Assembly: GCA_964603435.1 (NCBI GenBank)
Contig: CAZRUM010000030.1
Location: forward strand, 1-12,711
Direction of reading: 5' to 3'
DNA length: 12,711 nt
Source of the DNA: CAZRUM01 sp964603435
Lineage (GTDB): Bacteria; Patescibacteriota; Patescibacteriia; Magasanikbacterales; UBA922
The translations under genes and the position numbers were made by a program. The first letter of the stretch is position 1; each line of letters starts with the position of its first letter. This document shows, in pieces, positions 5,135 through 11,694 of the stretch. Under the pieces are notes generated by a model that ran no database searches, was not told the DNA's origin, and saw only the letters and a list, made by a program, of their open reading frames with translations.

Positions 5135-6289
5135 ATGACATTTTTTGAAATCACTCACAAAGATAACAAGTCTGGTGCCAGAACCGGAATTATCCATACT
5201 GATCATGGTGATATTGAGACACCTATTTTTATGCCGGTCGGAACTCAAGCCACTGTAAAAAGTCTTGATAGCTCAGACATTGAAAATCTAGACGCCCAAA
5301 TCATTCTTGCTAATACTTATCACCTTCATCTTCGTCCTGGAGAAAAATTGATTGATGAGTTTGGTGGAGTCCATAAATTCATGAATTGGGACAAGCCTAT
5401 TCTTACCGACTCTGGTGGTTTTCAGGTTTTTTCTCTTGGCATTCAAAAAGAAAATAAAGGACAAGGTAGTCTAACGAAAATTGATGATGATGGTGTCACA
5501 TTTAGATCTCATATAGACGGCTCCAAACACAGATTTACTCCAGAGACAGCTATAGAAGTACAACATAAGCTTGGAGCAGATATTATTATGGCTTTTGACG
5601 AATGCACACCTGATGATGCTGATGAGAAATATACTAGACAAGCCATGGATAGAACTCATGCCTGGGCCAAGAGATGTATAGATGAACACAAAAAAAATAC
5701 AAAATATCATGGTTACAATCAATTTCTTTTTGGAATAATTCAAGGAGCCAATCACAAAGAACTACGGGAAGAGTCAGCAAAGGCAATTTCTGAAATGGAT
5801 TTTGACGGTATTGCTATTGGTGGTGAATCTATTGGCTACAACATGAAAGCTACCAAAAAAATATTGGATTGGGTAAATCCCATAATTCCTGAAAACAAAC
5901 CCCACTACACCATGGGTGTAGGGCACAATCCAAAAGACTTGTTTGAAGTGGTAGAGCGTGGAGTTGATATGTTTGACTGCGTCTCCCCTACTCGCACTGC
6001 TAGAAATGGTAGATTGTTTTGTAGTAAAAAAATAAACAAAAAACTTTATATTAATATTCTAAATAGTAAATTTAAAAAAGATAGTAGCCCGATAGATTCT
6101 GAATGTACTTGCTCTACTTGTCAAAATTATTCTCGTGCCTACATTCATCATCTTTTCAAAACTGAAGAACTACTTGCCTACAGACTTGCAACAATTCACA
6201 ATCTTCATTTCTTAGTTAGTCTAATGACTAAAATGCGTGAGGCTATAAAAAAAGATGAATTTAAAAAATTAAAGAAAGAGTGGGTATAA
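5135..6289 (+). CDS. tgt: tRNA-guanine transglycosylase
   Basis: 384 residues, usual length for the bacterial enzyme. Exchanges guanine-34 for the queuine precursor preQ1 in tRNAs with GUN anticodons (Tyr, His, Asn, Asp). Visible: LTDSGGFQVFSLG (90-102) with Asp92, FDECTP (154-159), GGESIGYN (229-236) in the base-binding pocket, DMFDCVSPTRTARNG (278-292) with nucleophile Asp281, and the zinc site Cys324, Cys326, Cys329, His355. All key residues are intact. Start chosen at the first ATG, 8 nt after the -10 box. Probably co-transcribed with the YhhQ transporter downstream; queA lies further on, on the other strand. Confidence 0.97.
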   Translation: MTFFEITHKDNKSGARTGIIHTDHGDIETPIFMPVGTQATVKSLDSSDIENLDAQIILANTYHLHLRPGEKLIDEFGGVHKFMNWDKPILTDSGGFQVFSLGIQKENKGQGSLTKIDDDGVTFRSHIDGSKHRFTPETAIEVQHKLGADIIMAFDECTPDDADEKYTRQAMDRTHAWAKRCIDEHKKNTKYHGYNQFLFGIIQGANHKELREESAKAISEMDFDGIAIGGESIGYNMKATKKILDWVNPIIPENKPHYTMGVGHNPKDLFEVVERGVDMFDCVSPTRTARNGRLFCSKKINKKLYINILNSKFKKDSSPIDSECTCSTCQNYSRAYIHHLFKTEELLAYRLATIHNLHFLVSLMTKMREAIKKDEFKKLKKEWV

Positions 6290-6293
6290 AAAA

Positions 6294-6450
6294 ATTACCT
6301 AATTTCTAATTCACCTAATAAAATTTCAAATACAACAAATTCCAAACTTCCCCACCACTTTAATTAGGTACTTGTATAAAATAAATTATTAATTGTGTCT
6401 TTTAATTTTTATTAGGTGAATTAGAGTAATTGGAAATTAGGTGAATTATA
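6294..6450. repeat. inverted and direct word repeats in the tgt-yhhQ gap
   Basis: The left arm (about 6294-6325, containing TTCTAATTCACCTAATAAAA) is the reverse complement of the right arm (about 6405-6448, containing TTATTAGGTGAATTAGA), apart from an 8-nt interruption in the right arm. ATTAGGTGAATTA also occurs twice directly in the right arm. Roughly 80 AT-rich nt lie between. No coding potential. It could fold as a long hairpin between the two genes, or mark a small non-autonomous repeat. No conventional terminator follows tgt. Confidence 0.6.
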
Positions 6451-6473
6451 GACTAACCTTACAAATAGAATAT

Positions 6474-7145
6474 ATGAAAAACTTTAGACATCTTGACCTC
6501 ATAACAACTATCTTTACTGTTGTTCTCATTCTCTCAAACATTGCCAGCACAAAAATAACCTCATTTGGTTGGTTATCTTTTGATGGAGGAATGTTGCTAT
6601 TTCCTCTCGCCTACATCTTTGGAGATATCCTGACAGAGGTATATGGCTATGCACGAGCTCGTCGTGTTATTTGGATTGGCTTTGCTATGAATATTCTAAT
6701 GGTTGCAACTTTCTGGATTGTAGGCAAACTCCCAGCTGATCCAATGTGGGGATTGCAAGAATCATTTGATAGTATATTGGGTGTTGTCTGGAGAATAGTG
6801 CTTGCTAGTCTAGTAGCTTATCTTGTTGGTGAGTTTACAAATAGTTATTTACTCGCAAAATTAAAAATAAAAACCAAAGGCAAAATGCTTTGGCTACGTA
6901 CGATTGGATCTACTGTAGTTGGACAATTTTTGGATACTACTATATTTTTGTTAATTGCTTTTGCAGGGTTTCTACCGTGGAGCTTGATCGGAGTAATCTG
7001 GCTGACAAATTATATCTTCAAAATTTTAATTGAAATATTATTACTACCTATCACATACAAAGTTGTCGCCTGGCTGAAAAAACATGAACATGAAGATCAC
7101 TACGACAAGCATACTGACTTCAATCCATTGAAATTAAAAAACTGA
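6474..7145 (+). CDS. yhhQ: queuosine precursor transporter, YhhQ/DUF165 family
   Basis: 223 residues from the ATG at 6474; a GTG 33 nt upstream would add 11 residues that lie in the repeat-derived sequence and is less likely. Integral membrane protein with about six hydrophobic segments. Family signatures: FPLAYIFGDILTEVYGYARA (43-62), GEFTNSY (119-125) and LRTIGSTVVGQFLDT (141-155). Members import preQ0/preQ1-type deazaguanines. Next to tgt, and with queA in the window but no preQ synthesis gene, it fits salvage. The C-terminal tail is His- and Asp-rich (KKHEHEDHYDKHTD). The stop codon lies within the stem of the following terminator. Confidence 0.92.
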   Translation: MKNFRHLDLITTIFTVVLILSNIASTKITSFGWLSFDGGMLLFPLAYIFGDILTEVYGYARARRVIWIGFAMNILMVATFWIVGKLPADPMWGLQESFDSILGVVWRIVLASLVAYLVGEFTNSYLLAKLKIKTKGKMLWLRTIGSTVVGQFLDTTIFLLIAFAGFLPWSLIGVIWLTNYIFKILIEILLLPITYKVVAWLKKHEHEDHYDKHTDFNPLKLKN

Positions 7146-7166
7146 GTCTTAAACTCAGTTTTTTAT
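7134..7166. terminator. bidirectional terminator between yhhQ and the PDG-repeat gene
   Basis: AAAACTGAGT / ACTCAGTTTT closes a 5-nt loop and is followed by T runs on both strands. It ends the plus-strand tgt-yhhQ unit and the convergent minus-strand unit. The yhhQ TGA lies in the stem. Confidence 0.88.
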
Positions 7167-7173
7167 TTTATTT

Positions 7174-7593
7174 TTAAGCGGCTATTTTTTCCTCACCCAC
7201 ATTTCCATTTATATCTTCTTCATCTTCTTTAAGAATAGATCCGTCAGGCTCTATATTAGGTTTATTACCATCTATTAAATCATCATTAATCTCAACCACA
7301 GAGGAACCATCTGGATTAATATCCAATCTATTACCCTCCTTTGAATTTTCACTAGTGTTGGCAATATTTGTACCGTCTGGATTCACATTTAGTTGTATTC
7401 CACCCTGTTCTTTTAAAATTTTCTTATCTAACTCTGCCAATTCTTCTGGTGTCATTTCTTTTGCATCTCCTGACTCACCTGTAGCCTCCCTTTTAAAACC
7501 ACCATTTTGTACAACAAAATTAGTTTGTTCATCAGATAAATCATAGTCAGTTGAATCTGAATCAATTTTTGGTATTTCACTATTTTCTCTCAT
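7174..7593 (-). CDS. acidic repeat protein with three PDG repeats, unknown function
   Basis: 139 residues, strongly acidic, no signal peptide or membrane segment, family not recognised. Three tandem repeats with an exact 22-residue period: LNVNPDGT (68-75), LDINPDGS (90-97), PNIEPDGS (112-119), separated by Asp/Asn/Glu-rich spacers. The N-terminal half is Ser/Asp/Glu-rich and looks disordered, except for a short helix MTPEELAELDKKILKEQ (47-63). The regular PDG turns might bind a cation or a partner; this is speculation. Probably the last gene of the unit queA-HD-this gene, 26 nt after the HD gene, ending at the bidirectional terminator. The ATG at 7593 has no Shine-Dalgarno. Confidence 0.8.
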   Translation of the reverse strand: MRENSEIPKIDSDSTDYDLSDEQTNFVVQNGGFKREATGESGDAKEMTPEELAELDKKILKEQGGIQLNVNPDGTNIANTSENSKEGNRLDINPDGSSVVEINDDLIDGNKPNIEPDGSILKEDEEDINGNVGEEKIAA

Positions 7594-7619
7594 ATTTTTA
7601 TATTTAAATAATTATTATA

Positions 7620-8132
7620 TTAATCTAGTTTAGACAAATTATGTATTTTTTGCAAGTCATCCTCAAAAAATTGTTTAAGATTATCAGACATATTATCTAA
7701 TAATAATTTTACAAATTCTCTATAATTATCTAGTTCTTTTTTATTTTTTATATTTTTATAATAATTACAACTGTCATTTACATCAGCGATCTTCACAGCT
7801 AGAGCATCATCACCCAACTCATTACATCTTTTCATCATATCTCTCGCCCTATTCATTGTACCTTCTATAGAAGTATCTTTTGAATTTGCTTTTATTATTT
7901 CCAAAATTTTATCACCAAATTTTTCTTTTATTTCTTCTTCTGAAGATTCTGACCATTCCAAAGAATCATGTAACAATCCAGCAATAACAACATCATCTGA
8001 AAAACCTTTCTCATACAAATATAATCCCACTCTCTTTACGTGAGGTAGGGCTGGTTTATTTGGACTACTCATGTTTGAATTTTCCAAAAAATCCAAAGCC
8101 TTTTTAAATTTTTGTTCGAAATTATTTTCCAT
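7620..8132 (-). CDS. HD-domain hydrolase, small alarmone hydrolase-like
   Basis: 170 residues with a single HD domain. Metal-binding pattern His31 (ALPHVKRV), His55-Asp56 (AGLLHDSLE), Asp117 (VKIADVND). The stretch ILEIIKANSKD after the HD motif, and its layout, resemble MESH1 and the hydrolase half of RelA/SpoT proteins, which remove the 3' pyrophosphate of (p)ppGpp. Two positions catalytic in those enzymes differ: the Glu-Asp pair after HD is Glu59-Trp60, and the Asn four residues after the metal-binding Asp is Ser121. It may act on another nucleotide, or be weak. No synthetase or TGS domain is attached. Lies between queA (34 nt) and the PDG-repeat gene, with no sign of a role in queuosine. 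Confidence 0.85.
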   Translation of the reverse strand: MENNFEQKFKKALDFLENSNMSSPNKPALPHVKRVGLYLYEKGFSDDVVIAGLLHDSLEWSESSEEEIKEKFGDKILEIIKANSKDTSIEGTMNRARDMMKRCNELGDDALAVKIADVNDSCNYYKNIKNKKELDNYREFVKLLLDNMSDNLKQFFEDDLQKIHNLSKLD

Positions 8133-8141
8133 AACACTTTA

Positions 8142-8166
8142 TAAACTTTTGACTTTCTACTTTTGA
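8142..8166. repeat. CTTTTGACT word repeat between queA and the HD gene
   Basis: CTTTTGACTTTCTACTTTTGACT fills almost the whole gap between two genes, with CTTTTGACT present twice 13 nt apart. Same style as the other short-word repeats in this window's gaps. Confidence 0.5.
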
Positions 8167-9288
8167 CTAATGTATAAACATCGCATCTCCAAAACTAAAA
8201 AATCTATATTTTTCATCCACTGCTTTTTTATAACAATCCAACATAAACTCCCGACCGTCGCCAAAGCTGTGGTCGGCAAGTTTATCACCTACAAAAGCTG
8301 ACACGAGCATCAGTAGAGTAGATTTTGGTAAATGAAAATTTGTTATCATCGCATCAATTACTTTGAACTCAAAACCTGGGCTAATAAAAATATCAATGTC
8401 GCCTGTAAAACTTTCAAACTTTTTATCGGCGTAGCTAGCAAGACTGGCGATTCCTTCCAGAGTTCTTACAGTAGTAGTGCCAACGGCCACCACTCGCCTA
8501 CCCTCAGCCTTGGCTTTATTTATTTTGTCAGCATTTTCTTGATTTAGTTCTACCCACTCACTATGCATTTTATGTCCATCTAGATTTTCTGATTTCACCG
8601 GTAAAAATGTTCCCAAACCAACATGAAGTGTTACTTCGGCAAACTCAATACCTTTGTCTTTTATTTTTTTTATAATCTCTGGTGTGAAATGAAACCCGGC
8701 AGTTGGCGCTGCGACTGAACCCTCAGGTCCGGCGTAGACGGTCTGATAAGATGCAAAATCTTCTGGTTCTTCTTTTACATATGGTGGTACGGGAATATGC
8801 CCATACTTATTTGCCTTTTCTCTTACCAAATCTTCGTCATCTGGAAACTGTACTAAAACTTCTCCATCTGGTTCTTTTACCATTACCTCACAATAAAAAT
8901 CATCAGCAAACACAACCCGCATCCCAAGTTTTAATCTTCTACCCGGCTTTGCCAAAACTTTCCAGACACCTTTGTTTTTCATTGGTCTAACCAGAAATAT
9001 TTCTACGTCTTGTTGTTTTAATAATCTTTTATCTTCTACTCCATCACCGTCTATATCTTTTTCATTTCTCTCAAGTTTACCAAATAGTCTTGCTTTAAAA
9101 ACTTTTGAATTATTCCAAACAAGCAAATCACCTGGTTGTAAATAATCTAGAATATCAAAAAAACTGCGATCTTCTGTTGCTTGTTTATTTTTGTGAACCA
9201 CCATGAGGCGAGAACTATCTCGTGGCTCGACTGGTTTTTGGGCGATTAATTCTGTAGGTAGGTTGTAATCAAAATCTGATGTTTTCAT
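8167..9288 (-). CDS. queA: S-adenosylmethionine:tRNA ribosyltransferase-isomerase
   Basis: 373 residues. Transfers and isomerises the ribose of S-adenosylmethionine onto preQ1 in tRNA to give epoxyqueuosine, the step after Tgt. Hallmarks: N-terminal FDYNLPTELIAQKPVEPRDS (6-25), WNNSKVFKARLFG (58-70), KYGHIPVPPYV (161-171), SVAAPTAGFHFT (191-202), TLHVGLGTF (220-228), HKMHSEW (239-245), AVGTTTVRTLE (268-278). Start chosen at the ATG giving MKTSDFDYNLP; the longer frame to 9321 would translate repeat sequence from a TTG codon. Odd: an extra acidic stretch NEKDIDGDGVEDKRLLKQQ (75-93), where relatives have a short turn; its DxDGDGxED pattern looks like a calcium-binding loop of secreted repeat proteins. 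QueG/QueH for the final step is not seen here. Confidence 0.96.
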   Translation of the reverse strand: MKTSDFDYNLPTELIAQKPVEPRDSSRLMVVHKNKQATEDRSFFDILDYLQPGDLLVWNNSKVFKARLFGKLERNEKDIDGDGVEDKRLLKQQDVEIFLVRPMKNKGVWKVLAKPGRRLKLGMRVVFADDFYCEVMVKEPDGEVLVQFPDDEDLVREKANKYGHIPVPPYVKEEPEDFASYQTVYAGPEGSVAAPTAGFHFTPEIIKKIKDKGIEFAEVTLHVGLGTFLPVKSENLDGHKMHSEWVELNQENADKINKAKAEGRRVVAVGTTTVRTLEGIASLASYADKKFESFTGDIDIFISPGFEFKVIDAMITNFHLPKSTLLMLVSAFVGDKLADHSFGDGREFMLDCYKKAVDEKYRFFSFGDAMFIH

Positions 9289-9305
9289 ATATTTATTTAA
9301 GAGAC

Positions 9306-9321
9306 AAGAAACAAGATACAA
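9306..9321 (+). repeat. left arm of 16-bp inverted repeat bounding the S23 gene
   Basis: AAGAAACAAGATACAA, the exact reverse complement of 9781-9796. It lies between queA and the S23 gene. A partial direct repeat (AGATACAAAT) recurs inside at 9331-9340. The pair encloses a 491-bp segment holding only the S23 gene. Confidence 0.75.
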
Positions 9322-9349
9322 ATAATTTTAAAGATACAAATTATAAAAT

Positions 9350-9712
9350 TTAATAACTTTTATTTTTACTCTTGGTTATAATTGAAGAAAGTATTTTCGT
9401 TAATTCAATACTTTCCTTTAAAATATCTTGCATTCTAGATTTCATTCTTGGATTGTGTTCCATGATTAATTCTATCCAAAAGCTTGTTTCTTTAGATTCT
9501 TTACGGGATATTTTAACTCTATGTTCAAAATCTTTTTTACCCAAAGCATCATTGGCTTCACGATAATTAGCCCCAACAGAACTGCTAGATCGAATTATCT
9601 GATTTGTATAATGTTTATTTATATCATCTGCAGATAAGGCCTTGACCATCTTCAAAATTCTTTTTGAAAATTCCAAAGTTCTATCCTCTAAATCATATTT
9701 TTTACCCTCCAT
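9350..9712 (-). CDS. S23 / four-helix-bundle protein
   Basis: 120 residues. The family signature is clear: IIRSSSSVGANYREANDA (39-56) followed by KKDFEHRVKISRKESKETSFWIELI (59-83), matching the four-helix-bundle S23 family first seen in 23S rRNA intervening sequences. Those proteins form pentameric helical bundles with a basic surface and probably bind RNA; their cellular role is unknown. Here it stands alone between queA and mltG, bounded by a perfect 16-bp inverted repeat, which suggests it arrived as a cassette. No Shine-Dalgarno precedes the ATG; the upstream 45 nt are A/T only. It is distantly similar in fold type to the Avd-like protein at the left of the window. Confidence 0.93.
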   Translation of the reverse strand: MEGKKYDLEDRTLEFSKRILKMVKALSADDINKHYTNQIIRSSSSVGANYREANDALGKKDFEHRVKISRKESKETSFWIELIMEHNPRMKSRMQDILKESIELTKILSSIITKSKNKSY

Positions 9713-9750
9713 ATTTTTAATTTATTTTTTTGAATTTTTTATTTATTTGT

Positions 9751-9774
9751 CCCCGTAGAGGGATGCCCTGTGGG
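9751..9774. repeat. short GC-rich imperfect palindrome upstream of the S23 gene
   Basis: CCCCGTAGAGGGATGCCCTGTGGG: AGGG/CCCT around an ATG loop, with CCC/GGG outside. GC-rich within pure A/T sequence, just inside the right arm of the S23 inverted repeat. Not followed by a T run in the mltG direction, so not a typical terminator, though a role at the mltG 3' end is possible. Confidence 0.45.
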
Positions 9775-9780
9775 TATTTC

Positions 9781-9796
9781 TTGTATCTTGTTTCTT
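9781..9796 (-). repeat. right arm of 16-bp inverted repeat bounding the S23 gene
   Basis: TTGTATCTTGTTTCTT, the perfect reverse complement of 9306-9321. Its outer end overlaps the mltG stop codon (9795-9797), so the cassette begins exactly where the mltG coding sequence ends. Confidence 0.75.
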
Positions 9797-10865
9797 AATT
9801 CAGGTATTTTTGTCTATTCCAATTATGTTCGTCTAAATCTTTGGCATAGTATACTGTACCTTCTACATCTGTCAAAAAATACCAATCTTTATTACTATCT
9901 GGATAAATTGCTGCCTCGATTGATTCTAAACTTGGATTACAAATTGGTCCCAGTGGAAGTCCTGGATATTTGTAAGTATTCCAAGCAGAATTTGTATCTC
10001 TATCAGCTGAAGTGGTGTAAACATCACCAGATTTATTTACCGCATAGTGCACAGTGGAGTCCGCTTGCAGAGCCCAATTTATATCATAGCGACGCCAGAA
10101 GATGTCAGCTACCTTTTTTCTATCATTTTCACCTCTCACTTCTCGCTCCAAGAGACTAGCCATGGTTAAAACTTCAAAAAAACTTCTCTCACTTTTTTCT
10201 ATATCACCCCACATCTTATCTGTGATTTGATTTTCTCTGTGCTCTAACAATACTCTCACAATTCTCTCTACACTAGCATTTTTGTAAACTCTATAGGTCT
10301 CCGGTGCTAAATAACCTTCGTAACTTACATACCAAGGTTTATCTGCTAAAATTTTCAAATCCAAATCTATAACTGGCGCATTGGTATCAGCATGTTTATA
10401 ATTCACAGCTGGCAGACCAACAACATTAGTAAATTCTTCAAAGGAAAATACTAAACCCTCCCCGCCCAAGGCGGGTCCGCCTTGGGCGGAAAAATTTATT
10501 CCAATATCGCGAATATTCCAACCAGGAATAATTGTTACGACTTCTTCGCTAAGCCCCGGTTTACTCAAAGCCTGAGCTACTCGAGCAGTAGTAATTGGAG
10601 CTTCCACTTCAAACTCACCATAATTAACTTGTTTATCAAGCCCTTTCAAACGTAGATACAATTTGAAAAAACTAGCACTTCTAATTATTTGGTCATCTTC
10701 TAATCTGGTAATTAACTCCCCCACAGACTCACCCTGTTTTACTTCAAACTTTACCGATTCAATATTTTTTTGCGCTTCAGAAAAATAAAGTTCAGAAATA
10801 ATAAAGTATATTGCTATTGCAAAACAGGAAATTATTAATATAAGTATAGTTTTTTTAATATTCAT
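9795..10865 (-). CDS. mltG: endolytic murein transglycosylase MltG
   Basis: 356 residues, YceG/MltG family. Cuts nascent peptidoglycan glycan strands at the membrane and sets their length. One N-terminal membrane segment (5-24), a LysM-like region (VKQGESVGELITRLEDDQII, 42-61), then the catalytic domain: ASLLEREVR (236-244) with likely catalytic Glu240, LQADSTVHYA (266-275) and SAWNTYKYPGLPLGPICNPS (293-312). All key elements are present. The peptide SAQGGPALGGE (126-136), encoded by a GC-rich palindrome, interrupts the stretch between GWNIRDIG and GLVFSFEEF, where relatives have a few residues. The ATG at 10865 lies 8 nt after a -10 box. Transcribed alone or with the downstream S23 gene. Confidence 0.95.
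   Translation of the reverse strand: MNIKKTILILIISCFAIAIYFIISELYFSEAQKNIESVKFEVKQGESVGELITRLEDDQIIRSASFFKLYLRLKGLDKQVNYGEFEVEAPITTARVAQALSKPGLSEEVVTIIPGWNIRDIGINFSAQGGPALGGEGLVFSFEEFTNVVGLPAVNYKHADTNAPVIDLDLKILADKPWYVSYEGYLAPETYRVYKNASVERIVRVLLEHRENQITDKMWGDIEKSERSFFEVLTMASLLEREVRGENDRKKVADIFWRRYDINWALQADSTVHYAVNKSGDVYTTSADRDTNSAWNTYKYPGLPLGPICNPSLESIEAAIYPDSNKDWYFLTDVEGTVYYAKDLDEHNWNRQKYLN
10461..10490. repeat. 30-bp GC-rich palindrome inserted in frame in mltG (copy B)
   Basis: Matches copy A in uvrD at 28 of 30 positions; the differences are the first base and the centre (GGTCC for GATCC). Same orientation and reading frame relative to the host gene, giving SAQGGPALGGE. Right flank AAAAA and left flank CCTCC also resemble copy A. 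Confidence 0.9.
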
Positions 10866-10873
10866 AATATTAA

Positions 10874-10902
10874 ATTATCGATGATAAATGACCTGTGATC
10901 AA
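10874..10902 (-). promoter_or_regulatory. promoter of mltG
   Basis: On the minus strand TTGATC (10902-10897), 17 nt, GATAAT (10879-10874). The ATG follows 8 nt after the -10 box, again implying a leaderless or near-leaderless mRNA. Confidence 0.5.
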
Positions 10903-11001
10903 TTTTTTTCTCTTTTATTTCTAAAATGTTTTATTCTACCATTTAGACGTTTAGCTAAATTTTCATATTTATTAACATCTAAGTAAAATTCAACATGAAA
11001 A

Positions 11002-11694
11002 CTAAATAAACTCTCTCCAATGCTCCTTCGCCCAATCTAGGCGCTCTGGCAACCCCACATCCACCCAAGGTTTGTCTGACTGATAAACATACAAATCTTT
11101 CATATTTGGAAAGACATCGTATTCTATACTAAATTGATCTTCCTGCGGAAAATATTTTTTTGCACTCGGATTGAACAAATACAATCCACCATTTTGATAA
11201 CCTGGAATATGTTTTCCTTCTTTTTCTTTGAATTCTTTTAGATGCAAATTCTCATCATATACAAGCGTACCATAGCTCGCAATGTCAGGAGCATGAGATG
11301 CCAAAATAATTCCGTCACTATCTGATTTTAACTTACTAACCATATCTGCAAAATCAATAGTGTAGAGAATATCTCCATTCAAAATAAAAGTTGGATCTTC
11401 TGGATGTAAAACATATTCTAGACCGTGTTTTATAGCCCCACCAGTCCCGAGTCTTTTATCTTCTATGGCATAAATAATTTCTATCCCAAGCCTCTCAAAG
11501 CCAATTTCTTTTTCTAAAATATGGGCCAAATGTCCCGCTGCCAAAACAACTTCTTTTATACCAATCTGTTTCAATTTTGTCAGCTGCCAATCCAAGATAG
11601 TCTTGTCTCCAATCTCAAGCAAAATTTTAGGAATATTTTTTGTAATTTCCCCCAAACGAGTAGACAGCCCCCCACAAAGTATTACAGCATTCAT
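11002..11694 (-). CDS. sugar-1-phosphate nucleotidyltransferase (HddC/RmlA-like)
   Basis: 230 residues. Joins a sugar-1-phosphate to a nucleoside triphosphate to make an activated sugar. N-terminal nucleotide-binding signature CGGLSTRLGEITKNIPKILL (7-26), GTGGAIKHGL (83-92), ILNGDILY (104-111) with the metal-binding Asp, and VDVGLPERLDWA (211-222) near the C-terminus. No hexapeptide acyltransferase tail. The sugar and base cannot be read from sequence; similarity in layout is greatest to heptose- or mannose-1-phosphate guanylyltransferases. The ATG at 11694 overlaps the PAP2 stop (ATGA), which fixes the start; a longer frame to 11748 is rejected. Third gene of the coupled envelope operon. Confidence 0.9.
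   Translation of the reverse strand: MNAVILCGGLSTRLGEITKNIPKILLEIGDKTILDWQLTKLKQIGIKEVVLAAGHLAHILEKEIGFERLGIEIIYAIEDKRLGTGGAIKHGLEYVLHPEDPTFILNGDILYTIDFADMVSKLKSDSDGIILASHAPDIASYGTLVYDENLHLKEFKEKEGKHIPGYQNGGLYLFNPSAKKYFPQEDQFSIEYDVFPNMKDLYVYQSDKPWVDVGLPERLDWAKEHWREFI

Noticed and set aside
9289..9321. Upstream start for queA (MYLVSCLLNKY extension)
   Set aside because: It would begin at TTG inside the inverted-repeat sequence; family alignment begins at MKTSDFDYNLP.
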